In this document: piece by piece, positions 1 through 7,494 of the stretch
Position numbering within the stretch: the first letter of the stretch is position 1
How the letters are laid out: every line of letters starts with the position of its first letter
Source: CAYFQB01 sp964345225
GTDB taxonomy: Bacteria > Nitrospirota > Thermodesulfovibrionia > Thermodesulfovibrionales > UBA6898
Direction: 5' to 3'
NCBI GenBank assembly: GCA_964345225.1
Contig: CAYFQB010000064.1
Span: 1 to 52,420 of the forward strand
Length of the DNA: 52,420 nucleotides
Translations under genes and position numbers: made by a program
Notes under the pieces: model-generated
Database searches by the model: none
What the model was told of the DNA's origin: nothing
Seen by the model: only the letters and a program-made list of their open reading frames with translations

Positions 1-360
1 AAGTTTACCAAGAAAGAGGGTGCAGTATCCATACCAGGTGCGTGTACTCCTACTGAAATATACAGAGCCTATGAAGCAGGGGGGGATATTATAAAGCTCT
101 TTCCTTTTGTGGAAATAGGTGGATTGGAATTTCTCAAGGTCATCAGGGGTCCTTTCCCTTTCATCAAATTTCTTTTATGCGGCGGCGTAAATCTGGATAA
201 TGTTTCCAGATATCTTAAAGCTAATGCTGCAGGAATACTCGTTGGCTCATCAATAATTAAAAATGAGCTTGTATTGGCCGGTGACTGGGAGTCTATAAGA
301 GAGAATGCCGAAAGATTTGTTCTGAAGATAGATGAAGAGTTATCAATGAGAGTCTGGTAA
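1..360 (+). CDS. eda: KDPG/KHG aldolase, 3' part (5' end outside window)
   Basis: The open frame runs in from base 1 without a start codon, so only the C-terminal 119 residues are present. It reads PGACTPTE near residues 12-19, then KLFPF with the lysine that forms the Schiff base in class I KDPG aldolases, then LCGGVNLDNV and a G-I-LVGSS phosphate-binding stretch; these occur in this order in the Eda family. The enzyme cleaves 2-dehydro-3-deoxy-6-phosphogluconate to pyruvate and glyceraldehyde 3-phosphate in the cytoplasm (Entner-Doudoroff or uronate catabolism). The missing N-terminal part means the substrate (KDPG, KHG or the galactose analogue) cannot be decided here. Confidence 0.88.
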   Translation, partial: KFTKKEGAVSIPGACTPTEIYRAYEAGGDIIKLFPFVEIGGLEFLKVIRGPFPFIKFLLCGGVNLDNVSRYLKANAAGILVGSSIIKNELVLAGDWESIRENAERFVLKIDEELSMRVW

Positions 361-388
361 GATTCACATAAGTTATACATAAATTGTA

Positions 389-426
389 TATAATTCAAAT
401 CTATGTTCATTATTGATAAATGAACA
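389..426 (+). promoter_or_regulatory. Candidate promoter -10 with downstream operator-like inverted repeat
   Basis: TATAAT lies at 389-394, and an 8-bp perfect inverted repeat TGTTCATT/AATGAACA (404-411 and 419-426, 7-nt spacer) sits where transcription would begin, upstream of the aldolase-like gene at 453. I see no good -35 at standard spacing. The position fits a repressor site; the regulator is unknown. Confidence 0.4.
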
Positions 427-452
427 GAACAATTATTTGGGAGGTTAAATAA

Positions 453-1403
453 ATGTTTCGTCCTCAAATTAAGGTTCTGGATTGTACCATCCGGGACGGC
501 GGCTTGATTAATAAGTGGCAATTCAGTGATGACTTTGTAGGAAAGGTGTTTCATGCCCTTTCCAGCAGTGGCATTGACTATATGGAAATAGGATATAAAT
601 CATCTGAGAAGTATTTTTCCCGGGAGGAGAATGGTGACTGGAAATTCTGCTCTGAGGAGGATGTGAGAAGGATTGTTGGGGATAATAATACCAATATTAA
701 ATTATCTGCTATGGCTGACATAGGCCGTATTGATTCTGAAGATATATCTCCCAAAAGTGAAAGTATCCTTGACATGATAAGAGTAGCATGCTATGTCAAA
801 GAAGTAGATAAAGCAATAGATCTGGCACATCAATGTCTTGACAAAGGCTACGAGGCAACTATAAATCTGATGGCAGTATCAAAGGTTCTGGAGAGGGACC
901 TTGATGAAGCTCTGGATGACCTTTCCAAGAGCGATGTTCCGGTTATTTATATCGTGGACAGTTTTGGAGCATTATATTCGGAACAGATCCATTTCCTTGC
1001 AAAGAAATACTTTGAAGCGATGCCCGGCAAAGATCTTGGCATACATGCACACAATAATCAGCAGTTGGCATTTGCAAATACAATAGAGGGAATTATCGCC
1101 GGGACAAACCGTATAGATGCAACGATTTATGGAATGGGGAGAGGTGCTGGCAATTGTCCGTTAGAGCTTTTACTTTCCTTTCTAAAAAATCCAAAGTTCG
1201 ATATAAGACCTGTTCTTGAGATAATACACGAGTTGTTTGTCTCTGCCAAACAAGAGACAGAATGGGGTTACCATATCCCCTATATGATAACCGGCGTACT
1301 GAATGAGCACCCGAGAAGCGCAATGAAGGTAATGGCAGAGAAAAATTTGCCTAACTTCAAACAATTCTATGAAGAGCTTTTGGATGGTACCCCGCTTGAA
1401 TGA
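453..1403 (+). CDS. HMGL-like (DRE-TIM) aldolase-domain protein
   Basis: A 316-residue protein whose N-terminus reads LDCTIRDGG (residues 9-17), the signature of the DRE-TIM metallolyase superfamily, followed by YIVDSFGAL (166-174), the metal-binding HAHNN (198-202) and GMGRGAGNCPLE (227-238). It most resembles the aldolase half of 4-hydroxy-2-oxovalerate aldolase (DmpG) but lacks the C-terminal communication domain that binds the partner dehydrogenase, and no such dehydrogenase is adjacent. It is therefore probably a cytoplasmic 2-oxoacid aldolase or acyltransferase-like enzyme of unknown substrate. The start is set by GGGAGG about 8 nt upstream of ATG 453. Similar stand-alone proteins occur in polysaccharide loci, but nothing here confirms that role. 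Confidence 0.8.
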   Translation: MFRPQIKVLDCTIRDGGLINKWQFSDDFVGKVFHALSSSGIDYMEIGYKSSEKYFSREENGDWKFCSEEDVRRIVGDNNTNIKLSAMADIGRIDSEDISPKSESILDMIRVACYVKEVDKAIDLAHQCLDKGYEATINLMAVSKVLERDLDEALDDLSKSDVPVIYIVDSFGALYSEQIHFLAKKYFEAMPGKDLGIHAHNNQQLAFANTIEGIIAGTNRIDATIYGMGRGAGNCPLELLLSFLKNPKFDIRPVLEIIHELFVSAKQETEWGYHIPYMITGVLNEHPRSAMKVMAEKNLPNFKQFYEELLDGTPLE

Positions 1404-1491
1404 TTGTATTGTTAATCAGAAACAGTATAATTAACAGTTTATTGTGCTAAAATACCTTACATTACATTAATAATGAATGAAAGGAGGCAGA

Positions 1492-1914
1492 ATGGCTTCT
1501 GCAAAAAATGGTGATACAGTCAGGGTGCAATACACAGGAAAATTTGAAGACGGCACAATATTTGATACTTCAGAAGGAGGTGCGTCACTGGAGTTTAAGG
1601 TAGGTGAGGGAGAGATTCTGAGCGGAGTTGAAGAAGGTGTTGTCGGCATGAGTCCTGGCGAAACAAAGACTATTTATCTGGAACAGGCATTTGGACCTCG
1701 TAAAGAAGAAATGGTTTTTGAGTTCAACAGAAATAGGGCTCCCGCAGACTTTGATCCAGCAATAGGAGAGAGGGTACAGATGCACCGGGCTGATGGAGAG
1801 CCTGTAATGGTTACGGTAGTCGATAAAACAGAGAATTCTTTTATTATGGATTGTAATCACCCGCTTGCAGGAAAAAACCTGATATTAGATATCACACTGG
1901 AAGAGATTTTATAG
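1492..1914 (+). CDS. SlyD-type FKBP peptidyl-prolyl cis-trans isomerase
   Basis: A 140-residue protein reading GDTVRVQYTGKFEDGTIFDTS at the N-terminus, then VGMSPGETKTI, an insert-in-flap chaperone segment in the middle, and NHPLAGKNLILDITL near the C-terminus. This is the FKBP fold with the IF domain of the SlyD family, which catalyses prolyl isomerisation and holds folding chains in the cytoplasm; it lacks the His-rich tail of E. coli SlyD. ATG 1492 is preferred to the in-frame ATG 1477 because AAAGGAGG (1480-1487) lies between them and can only serve the later start. A second paralogue lies at 39839-40267. Confidence 0.9.
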   Translation: MASAKNGDTVRVQYTGKFEDGTIFDTSEGGASLEFKVGEGEILSGVEEGVVGMSPGETKTIYLEQAFGPRKEEMVFEFNRNRAPADFDPAIGERVQMHRADGEPVMVTVVDKTENSFIMDCNHPLAGKNLILDITLEEIL

Positions 1915-2040
1915 ATAATTATTGTTCTCTAAATAGTCCGCCGTTACTTTATTGAAGAGTATTAATAACCTGCCCTGGTAATGTTTAATAAGCATCATTC
2001 ATGATATTTTTATTGATCCTATTTAGATGACTTATAATTC

Positions 2041-2069
2041 TTGCCAAGCATATCTAAAATAGTTAGAAT
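2041..2069 (+). promoter_or_regulatory. Sigma-70-type promoter for the 6S RNA
   Basis: TTGCCA (2041-2046), a 17-nt spacer and TAGAAT (2064-2069) predict transcription starting near 2076-2078, at the expected 5' end of the 6S RNA. No coding region lies downstream for 400 nt, so the promoter evidently serves RNA. Confidence 0.65.
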
Positions 2070-2076
2070 ACATTAA

Positions 2077-2257
2077 GAGGTAAAAAACTGCGATACTCTG
2101 GATCAGTTTAAACATAAGGACTAAGCAACTTTGTTAGGGAGTGGAATTTAGATGTGGTGAGCATGCCCCCGTAAATCAGGGGGAAGCCTAAAGCATCTAA
2201 CGAAGCACCCACCTTTAAAAAAGCTTATTGTTTTCTGTATTCGGAGCATCGCATAAA
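2077..2257 (+). ncRNA. ssrS: 6S RNA
   Basis: The stretch from about 2157 reads GGTGAGCATGC, a C/G-rich hairpin (CCCCC...GGGGG), AAGCCTAAAGC and ACGAAGCACCCACC, closely following the order and spacing of the terminal stem of E. coli 6S RNA (GGTGAGCATGC...AAGCCTTAAA...ACACATTCACC). The ends also close: 2090-2102 can pair with 2240-2252 through about 12 of 13 positions (including G-U pairs). This gives the closing stem, open central bubble and terminal stem of the family. 6S RNA binds sigma-70 RNA polymerase holoenzyme as an open-promoter mimic and represses housekeeping transcription in stationary phase. The mature ends are inferred from the promoter and stem. The ygfA gene often found next to it is not here. 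Confidence 0.8.
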
Positions 2258-2264
2258 TTATCCT

Positions 2265-2375
2265 GGGGCCGTATAAGGGTATCTGGTCAATCTGTTAAAC
2301 GGAGTGGCAGGAATTGAGATTGCCGGCGTTTGGGTTGTCCAATGAATTTGACCTGAATACGGCTCTATTTTTTTT
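2265..2375 (+). ncRNA. Structured RNA of unknown family ending in an intrinsic terminator
   Basis: Directly after the 6S RNA a nested set of stems can form: GGGGCCGTAT (2265-2274) with ATACGGCTCT (2357-2366), ten pairs with two wobbles; GGTCAA (2285-2290) with TTGACC (2348-2353); AAACG with CGTTT (about 2298-2302 and 2327-2331); and GGCA with TGCC (2306-2309 and 2321-2324). A T-run (2368-2375) follows the outer stem as in a Rho-independent terminator. No promoter of its own is obvious, so it may be the 3' part of the 6S transcript, or a leader ahead of the GroES-like gene at 2490. I do not recognise it as a known riboswitch or RNA family. Confidence 0.55.
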
Positions 2376-2489
2376 AAAAAACCATTACTTTTCTCTCGTT
2401 TCTCAGAGACAAAGGATAAATATGGATATTAAAGATGTTTTTTTGTTTTTTTATAAAATAATTTTATTTAATATTTTAAAATATCGCAT

Positions 2490-2858
2490 ATGAAAGCAAA
2501 GAAGAATCTAATTATTGTCGGTGACAGGGTTCTATTGGAACCCGACGAAGGCATGGACAGGACTACCTCAGGTCTTTACCTTCCTCCCACTGTCAAGGAA
2601 AAGGAGAAAGTCTCAGGAGGATATGTAGTGAAGACCGGACCAGGTTATGCAATCCCTGATGCTGTTTCAGAGGAATCCTGGTCTTCAAACAGGCAGAAAG
2701 AACTAAGATTTATTCCACTTCAGGCAGCTGAAGGAGACTATGCGCTCTTTCTCAAGGAAGAATCGATAGAGATCGAATTTGAGGGGAAAAAGTATTTGAT
2801 AGTACCCCATGCAGCTATACTTGCGCTTGTTCGTACAGAAATATCAGAAGATGGCTAA
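2490..2858 (+). CDS. GroES-like (Cpn10 family) protein, divergent
   Basis: A 122-residue protein beginning KNLIIVGDRVLLEPDEGMDRTTSGLYLPPT, matching the first strands of the GroES beta-barrel, and ending with FEGKKYLIVPHAAILALV, the family's last strand. The middle (VVKTGPGYAIPDAVSEESW and a charged stretch) is longer and less conserved than in co-chaperonin, and the mobile loop (residues 18-32) differs from GroES. It probably caps a chaperonin or has a specialised folding role in the cytoplasm. No Shine-Dalgarno precedes ATG 2490; TAAAAT at 2477-2482 lies 7 nt upstream, which suits a leaderless start. A second Cpn10-type gene follows at 2985, and no GroEL gene is nearby. Confidence 0.72.
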   Translation: MKAKKNLIIVGDRVLLEPDEGMDRTTSGLYLPPTVKEKEKVSGGYVVKTGPGYAIPDAVSEESWSSNRQKELRFIPLQAAEGDYALFLKEESIEIEFEGKKYLIVPHAAILALVRTEISEDG

Positions 2859-2984
2859 GTTCCCAATGCTTGAAACAAAGCCGTACTGTCAAGTTTTTAG
2901 GTGTTTCTGCTCAAAAGGTATTTCATATAAACTGTTTCATTAAGTATAATTATAAATCCATGATTAAACAGGAGGTAATTATTT

Positions 2985-3407
2985 ATGAGATTAAAGCCAC
3001 TTCATGATTGGGCAGTAATCAGGAGAATAGAACCAGAAGAAAAGACCGCCGGCGGTATTGTAATACCTGATTCAGCCAAAGATAAACCTTCGCAGGGTAT
3101 TGTGGAAGCAATCGGACCGGGCAGGTATAAGACAGAACAGGGCAAAAAGGAAAAGAAGTTCATACCTACTGTTTTAAGGCCTGGTCAGCGTGTTATCTTC
3201 ATTGATTATATGGCAAATGATATAGAGTTTAATGGCGAGGAAATAACGCTTATCAGGGAAGATGATATACTCGGGACGTTTGAAGGTAAAGATGAGCTCA
3301 CCATAAAGCCTGTACCTGAAGCCAGGAAAGCGGCTCCCAAAAAGATGGCTGCAAAGAAGACCGTAAAAAAGACAGATGCAAAAGCTAAAAAGAAATCTAA
3401 AAAATAA
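2985..3407 (+). CDS. GroES-like co-chaperonin with Lys/Ala-rich tail
   Basis: A 140-residue protein: residues 1-95 follow the Cpn10 fold (RLKPLHDWAVIRRIEPEEKTAGGIVIPDSAKDKPSQGIVEAIGPG, then FIDYMANDIEFNGEEITLIREDDILG), with a recognisable mobile loop (EEKTAGGIVIP). Residues 110-140 form a tail of alternating lysine and alanine reminiscent of histone H1/AlgP-like nucleic-acid-binding tails, which ordinary GroES (about 95 residues) lacks. AGGAGG about 10 nt before ATG 2985 fixes the start. GroEL is absent from the window, so partnership with a distant groEL is an inference. Confidence 0.82.
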   Translation: MRLKPLHDWAVIRRIEPEEKTAGGIVIPDSAKDKPSQGIVEAIGPGRYKTEQGKKEKKFIPTVLRPGQRVIFIDYMANDIEFNGEEITLIREDDILGTFEGKDELTIKPVPEARKAAPKKMAAKKTVKKTDAKAKKKSKK

Positions 3408-3459
3408 CATCTAAAGAATTAAACTACTGATTTGAAGCGGAACAGGAGACTTGGCGTTA

Positions 3460-3843
3460 ATGTTATTAAACCATGTTGGTATTATTAACAGGGATGAAGA
3501 TAAAGCGCTATTTTTCTATCAGGATTTTTTAGGGCTTAATAAGACCAGGGAATTCATTGTTTCGCCTGAACTTTCCGAGCAATTATTTTCTGTATCAAGA
3601 GAGATAAAGGTTCTTGTATTTGAGAAGGAGAACATAAAGATCGAGGTATTAATATTCCCTGAATTTTATCATCCTTCACCGAATCTTAATCACATCGGCT
3701 TCATTGTTGATGACCTTGAAAAATTCGTTGAGAATGCATCGGGAAAGGGCATCCAGGTAATTACCGGAAGTCACCAGGGAAAGACAGTTTATTTTGTTAA
3801 GGATTTTTCGGGAAATCTGATAGAAATAAAACAGAAGCAGTAA
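3460..3843 (+). CDS. VOC-superfamily (glyoxalase/bleomycin-resistance fold) protein
   Basis: A 127-residue protein with two beta-alpha-beta-beta-beta halves: LNHVGIINRDEDKALFFYQDFLGL at the start and LNHIGFIVDDLEKFVENASGKGIQV in the second half, ending VYFVKDFSGNLIEIKQ. The paired histidines in the two NH-(V/I)-G segments and the glutamate in NLIEI are the usual VOC metal ligands, so methylmalonyl-CoA epimerase-, glyoxalase- or dioxygenase-like chemistry is possible; the substrate is not evident. The frame also opens with TTG at 3451, but AGGAG at 3444-3448 is only 2 nt before that codon and 11 nt before ATG 3460, so ATG is chosen. Confidence 0.78.
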   Translation: MLLNHVGIINRDEDKALFFYQDFLGLNKTREFIVSPELSEQLFSVSREIKVLVFEKENIKIEVLIFPEFYHPSPNLNHIGFIVDDLEKFVENASGKGIQVITGSHQGKTVYFVKDFSGNLIEIKQKQ

Positions 3844-3861
3844 GGTTTCCGATCTGAAATA

Positions 3862-3883
3862 TTAACCCCCAAAATGCGTTTGA
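3862..3883 (+). repeat. Post-stop dispersed repeat, copy 1
   Basis: The block TTAACCCC(C)AAAATGCGTTT begins 19 nt after the stop of the VOC gene. Near-identical blocks lie at 26707-26727 and 33048-33070, also just after plus-strand stop codons. The function is unknown. Confidence 0.6.
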
Positions 3884-4152
3884 AGCAGGTATACATGCAG
3901 AAAAACCTTTACCCCGTAAAATAATTTATTATTATGAAAAACTATAGATGGATTTCTGAGAAACCGAAGAATGTGCTAAGGGGTATAAATAAAACCATTG
4001 TACGGGGTGAACAAATCACAATCTGCTACTTATTGATACAAATCCTTTTATATGATAACGTAAAGGCAATCGGGTAATGAGAGGACTTACAAAGGTGGTG
4101 CCCCACAAGTCGGGATAAAATAGTAAAGACTTTTTCTGCACATACACCTGCT
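3884..4152. repeat. Possible 269-bp MITE-like element with terminal inverted repeats
   Basis: The stretch is bounded by an inverted 22-nt repeat with three mismatches: 3884-3905 contains CAGGTATACATGCAG and 4131-4152 contains the reverse complement of CAGGTGTATGTGCAG, each flanked by a run of A or T. The interior holds no convincing open frame. A third single copy of the same end is at 6113-6140. Non-autonomous mobile elements have this shape, but I could not identify a target duplication. Most of the 343-nt gap between 3844 and 4186 is this element; I see no promoter in the rest. Confidence 0.4.
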
Positions 4153-4186
4153 CTTTTTATACTGAAATGTATTTTGGGGTTAATAG

Positions 4187-5113
4187 ATGATCAAGAATTC
4201 ACACATTATGTTTAAAAAGGGTACACTTTGGCAGAACCTGGTAAAGACTACAGATAATGCCCTGAGCATTGGTTCACTTCTGCCCATACCGACTGAATAT
4301 GAATTTATACAGGACAGTGGTATCCGGTTCTTTGTCAGGATTCTTTCCAGCCTCTCACTTAAGGATGAAGAAAGAAAGAAGCAGGAGCATGAGTCAAGTT
4401 CAGAAAGCCAATTGAACCCGTTTCTTCCTTATGATGAGAAACTTTTCGTTGCAGATGTTACCGAAACCCATGTGGCAGTACTTAATAAGTTCAATGTCGT
4501 GGAACGTCATCTTCTCATTATAACCAGGGAATTTGAACACCAGGAAATCCTGCTTACCGTGAGGGATTTTGAGGCTCTCTGGGCCTGTCTTGCTGAATAT
4601 AACGGGCTCGGTTTTTATAACGGTGGAGTGGTAGCCGGTGCCAGCCAGCCACACAAACACCTGCAGGTAGTTCCTCTTCCTCTTGCACCTGAAGGGCCGC
4701 AAATACCAATCGAACCGCTGCTTGACACTGCGAGATTTCAAGAAGGTTTCGGGACAATCGAGGGTTTCCCTTTTCTTCACATCTTTACCCGCCTGAATGT
4801 CAGTTCTTTAAAATCACTACTGGATGTTGCAGAGGAAACATTTACGATATACTCTGAAATGCTTCGAAGGGCAGGATTGAGAACTCCGTCCAGGGATCGC
4901 CTCGAGAGGCAGTCTCTTCCTTACTGCCTTCTCATCACGAATGAATGGATGTTACTTGTGCCGAGGTCACAGGAATTTTATGAAGGCATTTCGATCAACT
5001 CGCTGGGATTTGCAGGAGCCTTGCTTGTACGGAATGAACAGCAAATGGAGATTTTTAAAAAGCATGGACCTTTGACTGCATTGAAGAGCACTGCACTGGC
5101 AAGGAATGATTAG
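4187..5113 (+). CDS. ATP adenylyltransferase / Ap4A phosphorylase (HIT-like)
   Basis: A 308-residue protein with NPFLPYDEKLFV (77-88), LNKFNVVERHLLIITREFEHQ (99-119) and the HIT-like active-site block ASQPHKHLQVVPLP (152-165), where H156, H158 and Q160 form the H-x-H-x-Q triad of the GalT/Apa2 branch. The C-terminal part (LITNEWMLLVPRS, about 246-258) matches the Apa2 C-terminal domain. Such enzymes phosphorolyse diadenosine tetraphosphate to ADP and ATP in the cytoplasm. GGGG about 8 nt before ATG 4187 is a weak ribosome-binding site; an internal ATG at 4208 is a possible alternative start. The gene appears monocistronic. Confidence 0.85.
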   Translation: MIKNSHIMFKKGTLWQNLVKTTDNALSIGSLLPIPTEYEFIQDSGIRFFVRILSSLSLKDEERKKQEHESSSESQLNPFLPYDEKLFVADVTETHVAVLNKFNVVERHLLIITREFEHQEILLTVRDFEALWACLAEYNGLGFYNGGVVAGASQPHKHLQVVPLPLAPEGPQIPIEPLLDTARFQEGFGTIEGFPFLHIFTRLNVSSLKSLLDVAEETFTIYSEMLRRAGLRTPSRDRLERQSLPYCLLITNEWMLLVPRSQEFYEGISINSLGFAGALLVRNEQQMEIFKKHGPLTALKSTALARND

Positions 5114-5170
5114 AATCTATTATGCTTATTGCAGTTTTTCTTGCCTGTTAAACCATACCAGCCAAATTTT

Positions 5171-6040
5171 TTACATCCATGAGTACTGCATTTCAACGGT
5201 ACTGTGAAGTCTGAAGTGCTTTCTGCAATTATTCAGGGGTGCGCCTAAAATCTCTATCCTCTCTAAATCAAATTCACCAAGGCCGTCTGCAGCGCAGTGG
5301 CTCAGATAACCAACTCTTGAGGCTTCCACACCCATAATTTCGCATGATACCCTGTCGGCAGCCAGTGGATCATTGCTTGCCAGGGCAACACCTACATAAA
5401 TTGGGTCTCCAAAAATGGGACCATTACCTTCCATCCCCTCAAATCCATCAATGGATGCAAGGTCAGGCCATACAAGCCCTGCAAGCTGTGCTATGTTTTT
5501 ATTTATTTGTATTACTCCCTGATGAACATTTTCCTTATCAGGATACAGTACACAACCCATTGCAGTATTTTTAACAGAAAGTGTAACTACAACAGTGTCA
5601 TGGGTCTTCAATCGTGTTGCAGAGATTAAATAATTATCCCTGTCAAGTAAAAGACTTGATACACTTACGTAGATTGTTCTGTTTGACATATCCAGGATGG
5701 GAATTTTTTCAAAAGCACCTCTGTTAAGGTCTATTAATTCGATATTGTATTCTTTTAGGAGGTTGTTATAGCCGAATCGTTTATATCCTTCCATGGTATT
5801 ACCAGCAGCTGCTTCACCAATAATTACCTTTTCTTTGTAAAAGTCTCCGAGGAAATCGAGTATACCCCGTATGTGGTCAATATGGGTTGAGGCAAGCTGT
5901 ATCGAAGTTGATACAAAGTTTGGTTTGATGATTACCTGACGTGTACCAATACTCTTTTTAATATTGTGGGCGATCAACTCGAGGGACTTTCTCACATTTT
6001 CACGTCTTATATCGCCCTGTATGAGTGATACTGTCGACAT
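5171..6040 (-). CDS. DUF362-domain protein (no ferredoxin domain)
   Basis: A 289-residue protein covering the DUF362 domain: VIIKPNFVST near residue 38, KVIIGEAAAGNTMEGYKRFGY, TRLKTHDTVVVTLSVKNTAMGCVL, DGFEGMEGNGPIFGDP and NDPLAADRVSCEIMG. The domain function is not established; many members carry ferredoxin domains and are thought to act in redox or metal-centre chemistry. This one ends without any 4Fe-4S motif, unlike the paralogue at 37873-38991. No Shine-Dalgarno precedes ATG 6040; TAAATA lies 7 nt upstream on the minus strand, suggesting a leaderless transcript. It is separated by a hairpin from the export operon upstream. Confidence 0.82.
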   Translation of the reverse strand: MSTVSLIQGDIRRENVRKSLELIAHNIKKSIGTRQVIIKPNFVSTSIQLASTHIDHIRGILDFLGDFYKEKVIIGEAAAGNTMEGYKRFGYNNLLKEYNIELIDLNRGAFEKIPILDMSNRTIYVSVSSLLLDRDNYLISATRLKTHDTVVVTLSVKNTAMGCVLYPDKENVHQGVIQINKNIAQLAGLVWPDLASIDGFEGMEGNGPIFGDPIYVGVALASNDPLAADRVSCEIMGVEASRVGYLSHCAADGLGEFDLERIEILGAPLNNCRKHFRLHSTVEMQYSWM

Positions 6041-6112
6041 AGCGTTCTATTTAAAACATAACAGCTTTTACAGAAATTTTGAAACTCAAAATACATTATC
6101 AGTATAAAAGAT

Positions 6113-6140
6113 CAGGCATACATGCAGAAAAATTTTACCC
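6113..6140 (+). repeat. Single end of the MITE-like repeat
   Basis: CAGGCATACATGCAGAAAAA followed by TTTTACCC matches the left end of the 3884-4152 element (3886-3915) in sequence and orientation. No right end is seen nearby, so it is a remnant or solo repeat. Confidence 0.5.
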
Positions 6141-6176
6141 GCCTCAGGCGGGTAACCCCCAACCCGCCTGTTTTTT
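6137..6176. terminator. Bidirectional hairpin terminator of the export operon
   Basis: ACCCGCC-TCA-GGCGGGT (6137-6153) is a tight hairpin followed on the minus strand by AAAATTTTT, placed 33 nt after the last gene of the minus-strand operon. On the plus strand AGGCGGG (6146-6152) can pair instead with CCCGCCT (6163-6169), followed by GTTTTTT. Confidence 0.6.
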
Positions 6177-6185
6177 GTTGCAGGT

Positions 6186-7478
6186 TTAAAAATACAAGCG
6201 TACTGATATGAAATAGGTATCCGGATAAAGTCCGAACTCGGAATGTGCGGAGATGTATGTGCCTCCCGTATCTGAATTTATCATAATATCGGGTCCGCTC
6301 CCAATGCCGATAAATGCCCCTGCTTCAAGCACAGCATTATCAGAAAGACTGTACTGAAAATCAGGAAAAAATAAAAGTGAGCTGTCCCCTATATTGCATA
6401 TTGATTGAGCACTGAATGTAAAAATAGGTGTTATATTGTATGTAAATCCGGGTGCTATATAGTGTTTTCCGTGCAGATATACTGAACCTTCTTCATATGC
6501 TGTCTCCTTACTTTTTGCACCAATTATTTTATAGTCACCGGGGTCTGTTTCTCCTGCGCTGTTATAATGGTATTCGACATAGGCATACAGTTTATCGGTT
6601 AAACTGTAATCAATACCAGTGGAGACCCTGACATAATCCTGATCTGTATCACGATTATCTGTAATTCCTGAAAATGTATAAGCCCCTTCGAACCAGTAGC
6701 CGGCACCACCTATTGAACGGGCAATGTCAAATCCTAAGAGCAGGTTTTCTTTGAAGAGTATGGATATGGCTGAGAGATCGGTTTCGAACAAAAAGAATTT
6801 AGTGCGGACAAAGGCAGCGCTTTCATAAGATTTAAATTTCTCTCCAAATACAGTCCCTATATCTACCTCGCCCAGCATACCTGCAGGTATCTTTATCCTG
6901 ATTGCATCAACGCCTGTTCTTTCCTCTTTATTAAGCTCTGTATATGTGAATGATGTGAAAATATCAGTCGGGTTTACTACACGGGCAGATCCAAAAGCTA
7001 TCGGCTGTCGCCCGGCGTGTATATCAGCAAATGGAGGGGAAAAAGTTATAAATGCCCTGTCGAGGTTTTGAAACAGCCTGAAAGAACTGGTATCATGTGT
7101 AACGTCTATCTTTTCCCCGAAATCAAAAGCGCGGTAAGAGAGGGGATTAGCCGCCTGAATCCTGAAAAATGACTCTAATATATCATCCTGAATACGGGGG
7201 ACTATTTCATAAGCGAGCTCTGCAGAAACAGATTCTTCAGGCTGCCATAAAAGGCTGACCCTCAGTGTACTAATCAATGATCCTTCGAGATCCGGTATGT
7301 CGGTATTATTGCTTCCGGTCTGCTCAAAATCATAACCCGTAAAATCGTAGATGGTGGCAAGGGTTTTAATGTATCCCCTGATTTTGAGTTTATTTTCGTC
7401 TGCTGAGGCGATGCTTGAAAAAATAAAAACAGTATAAAACAGAGCTATTATAAATAATCTGCAACCTGATAAAGGCAA
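6186..7478 (-). CDS. Outer-membrane beta-barrel protein, last gene of the export operon
   Basis: A 430-residue precursor. Residues 1-26 are a Sec signal peptide (hydrophobic FIIALFYTVFIFSSIASA, cleavage likely before DE). The rest alternates hydrophobic and polar residues as in amphipathic strands and ends with FISVRLYF, an aromatic C-terminus suited to BAM recognition. DIHAGRQPIAFGSARVVNPTDIF (about 151-173) resembles the conserved block of DUF1302/porin-like barrels. The start is TTG 7478, 11 nt after AAGGAGG, which overlaps the stop of the ABC ATPase gene. Co-transcription with a LolCDE-like transporter and a lipoprotein-sorting protein suggests it is the outer-membrane partner of one envelope system. 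Confidence 0.75.
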   Translation of the reverse strand: MPLSGCRLFIIALFYTVFIFSSIASADENKLKIRGYIKTLATIYDFTGYDFEQTGSNNTDIPDLEGSLISTLRVSLLWQPEESVSAELAYEIVPRIQDDILESFFRIQAANPLSYRAFDFGEKIDVTHDTSSFRLFQNLDRAFITFSPPFADIHAGRQPIAFGSARVVNPTDIFTSFTYTELNKEERTGVDAIRIKIPAGMLGEVDIGTVFGEKFKSYESAAFVRTKFFLFETDLSAISILFKENLLLGFDIARSIGGAGYWFEGAYTFSGITDNRDTDQDYVRVSTGIDYSLTDKLYAYVEYHYNSAGETDPGDYKIIGAKSKETAYEEGSVYLHGKHYIAPGFTYNITPIFTFSAQSICNIGDSSLLFFPDFQYSLSDNAVLEAGAFIGIGSGPDIMINSDTGGTYISAHSEFGLYPDTYFISVRLYF

Positions 7479-7494
7479 ATTTTCTGAAACCTCC

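Noticed and set aside
4080..4115. T-box-like GGTGGTGCC near the Ap4A phosphorylase gene
   Set aside because: Only a short loose match to the T-box antiterminator motif; no specifier stem, no amino-acid-related gene downstream and no terminator.
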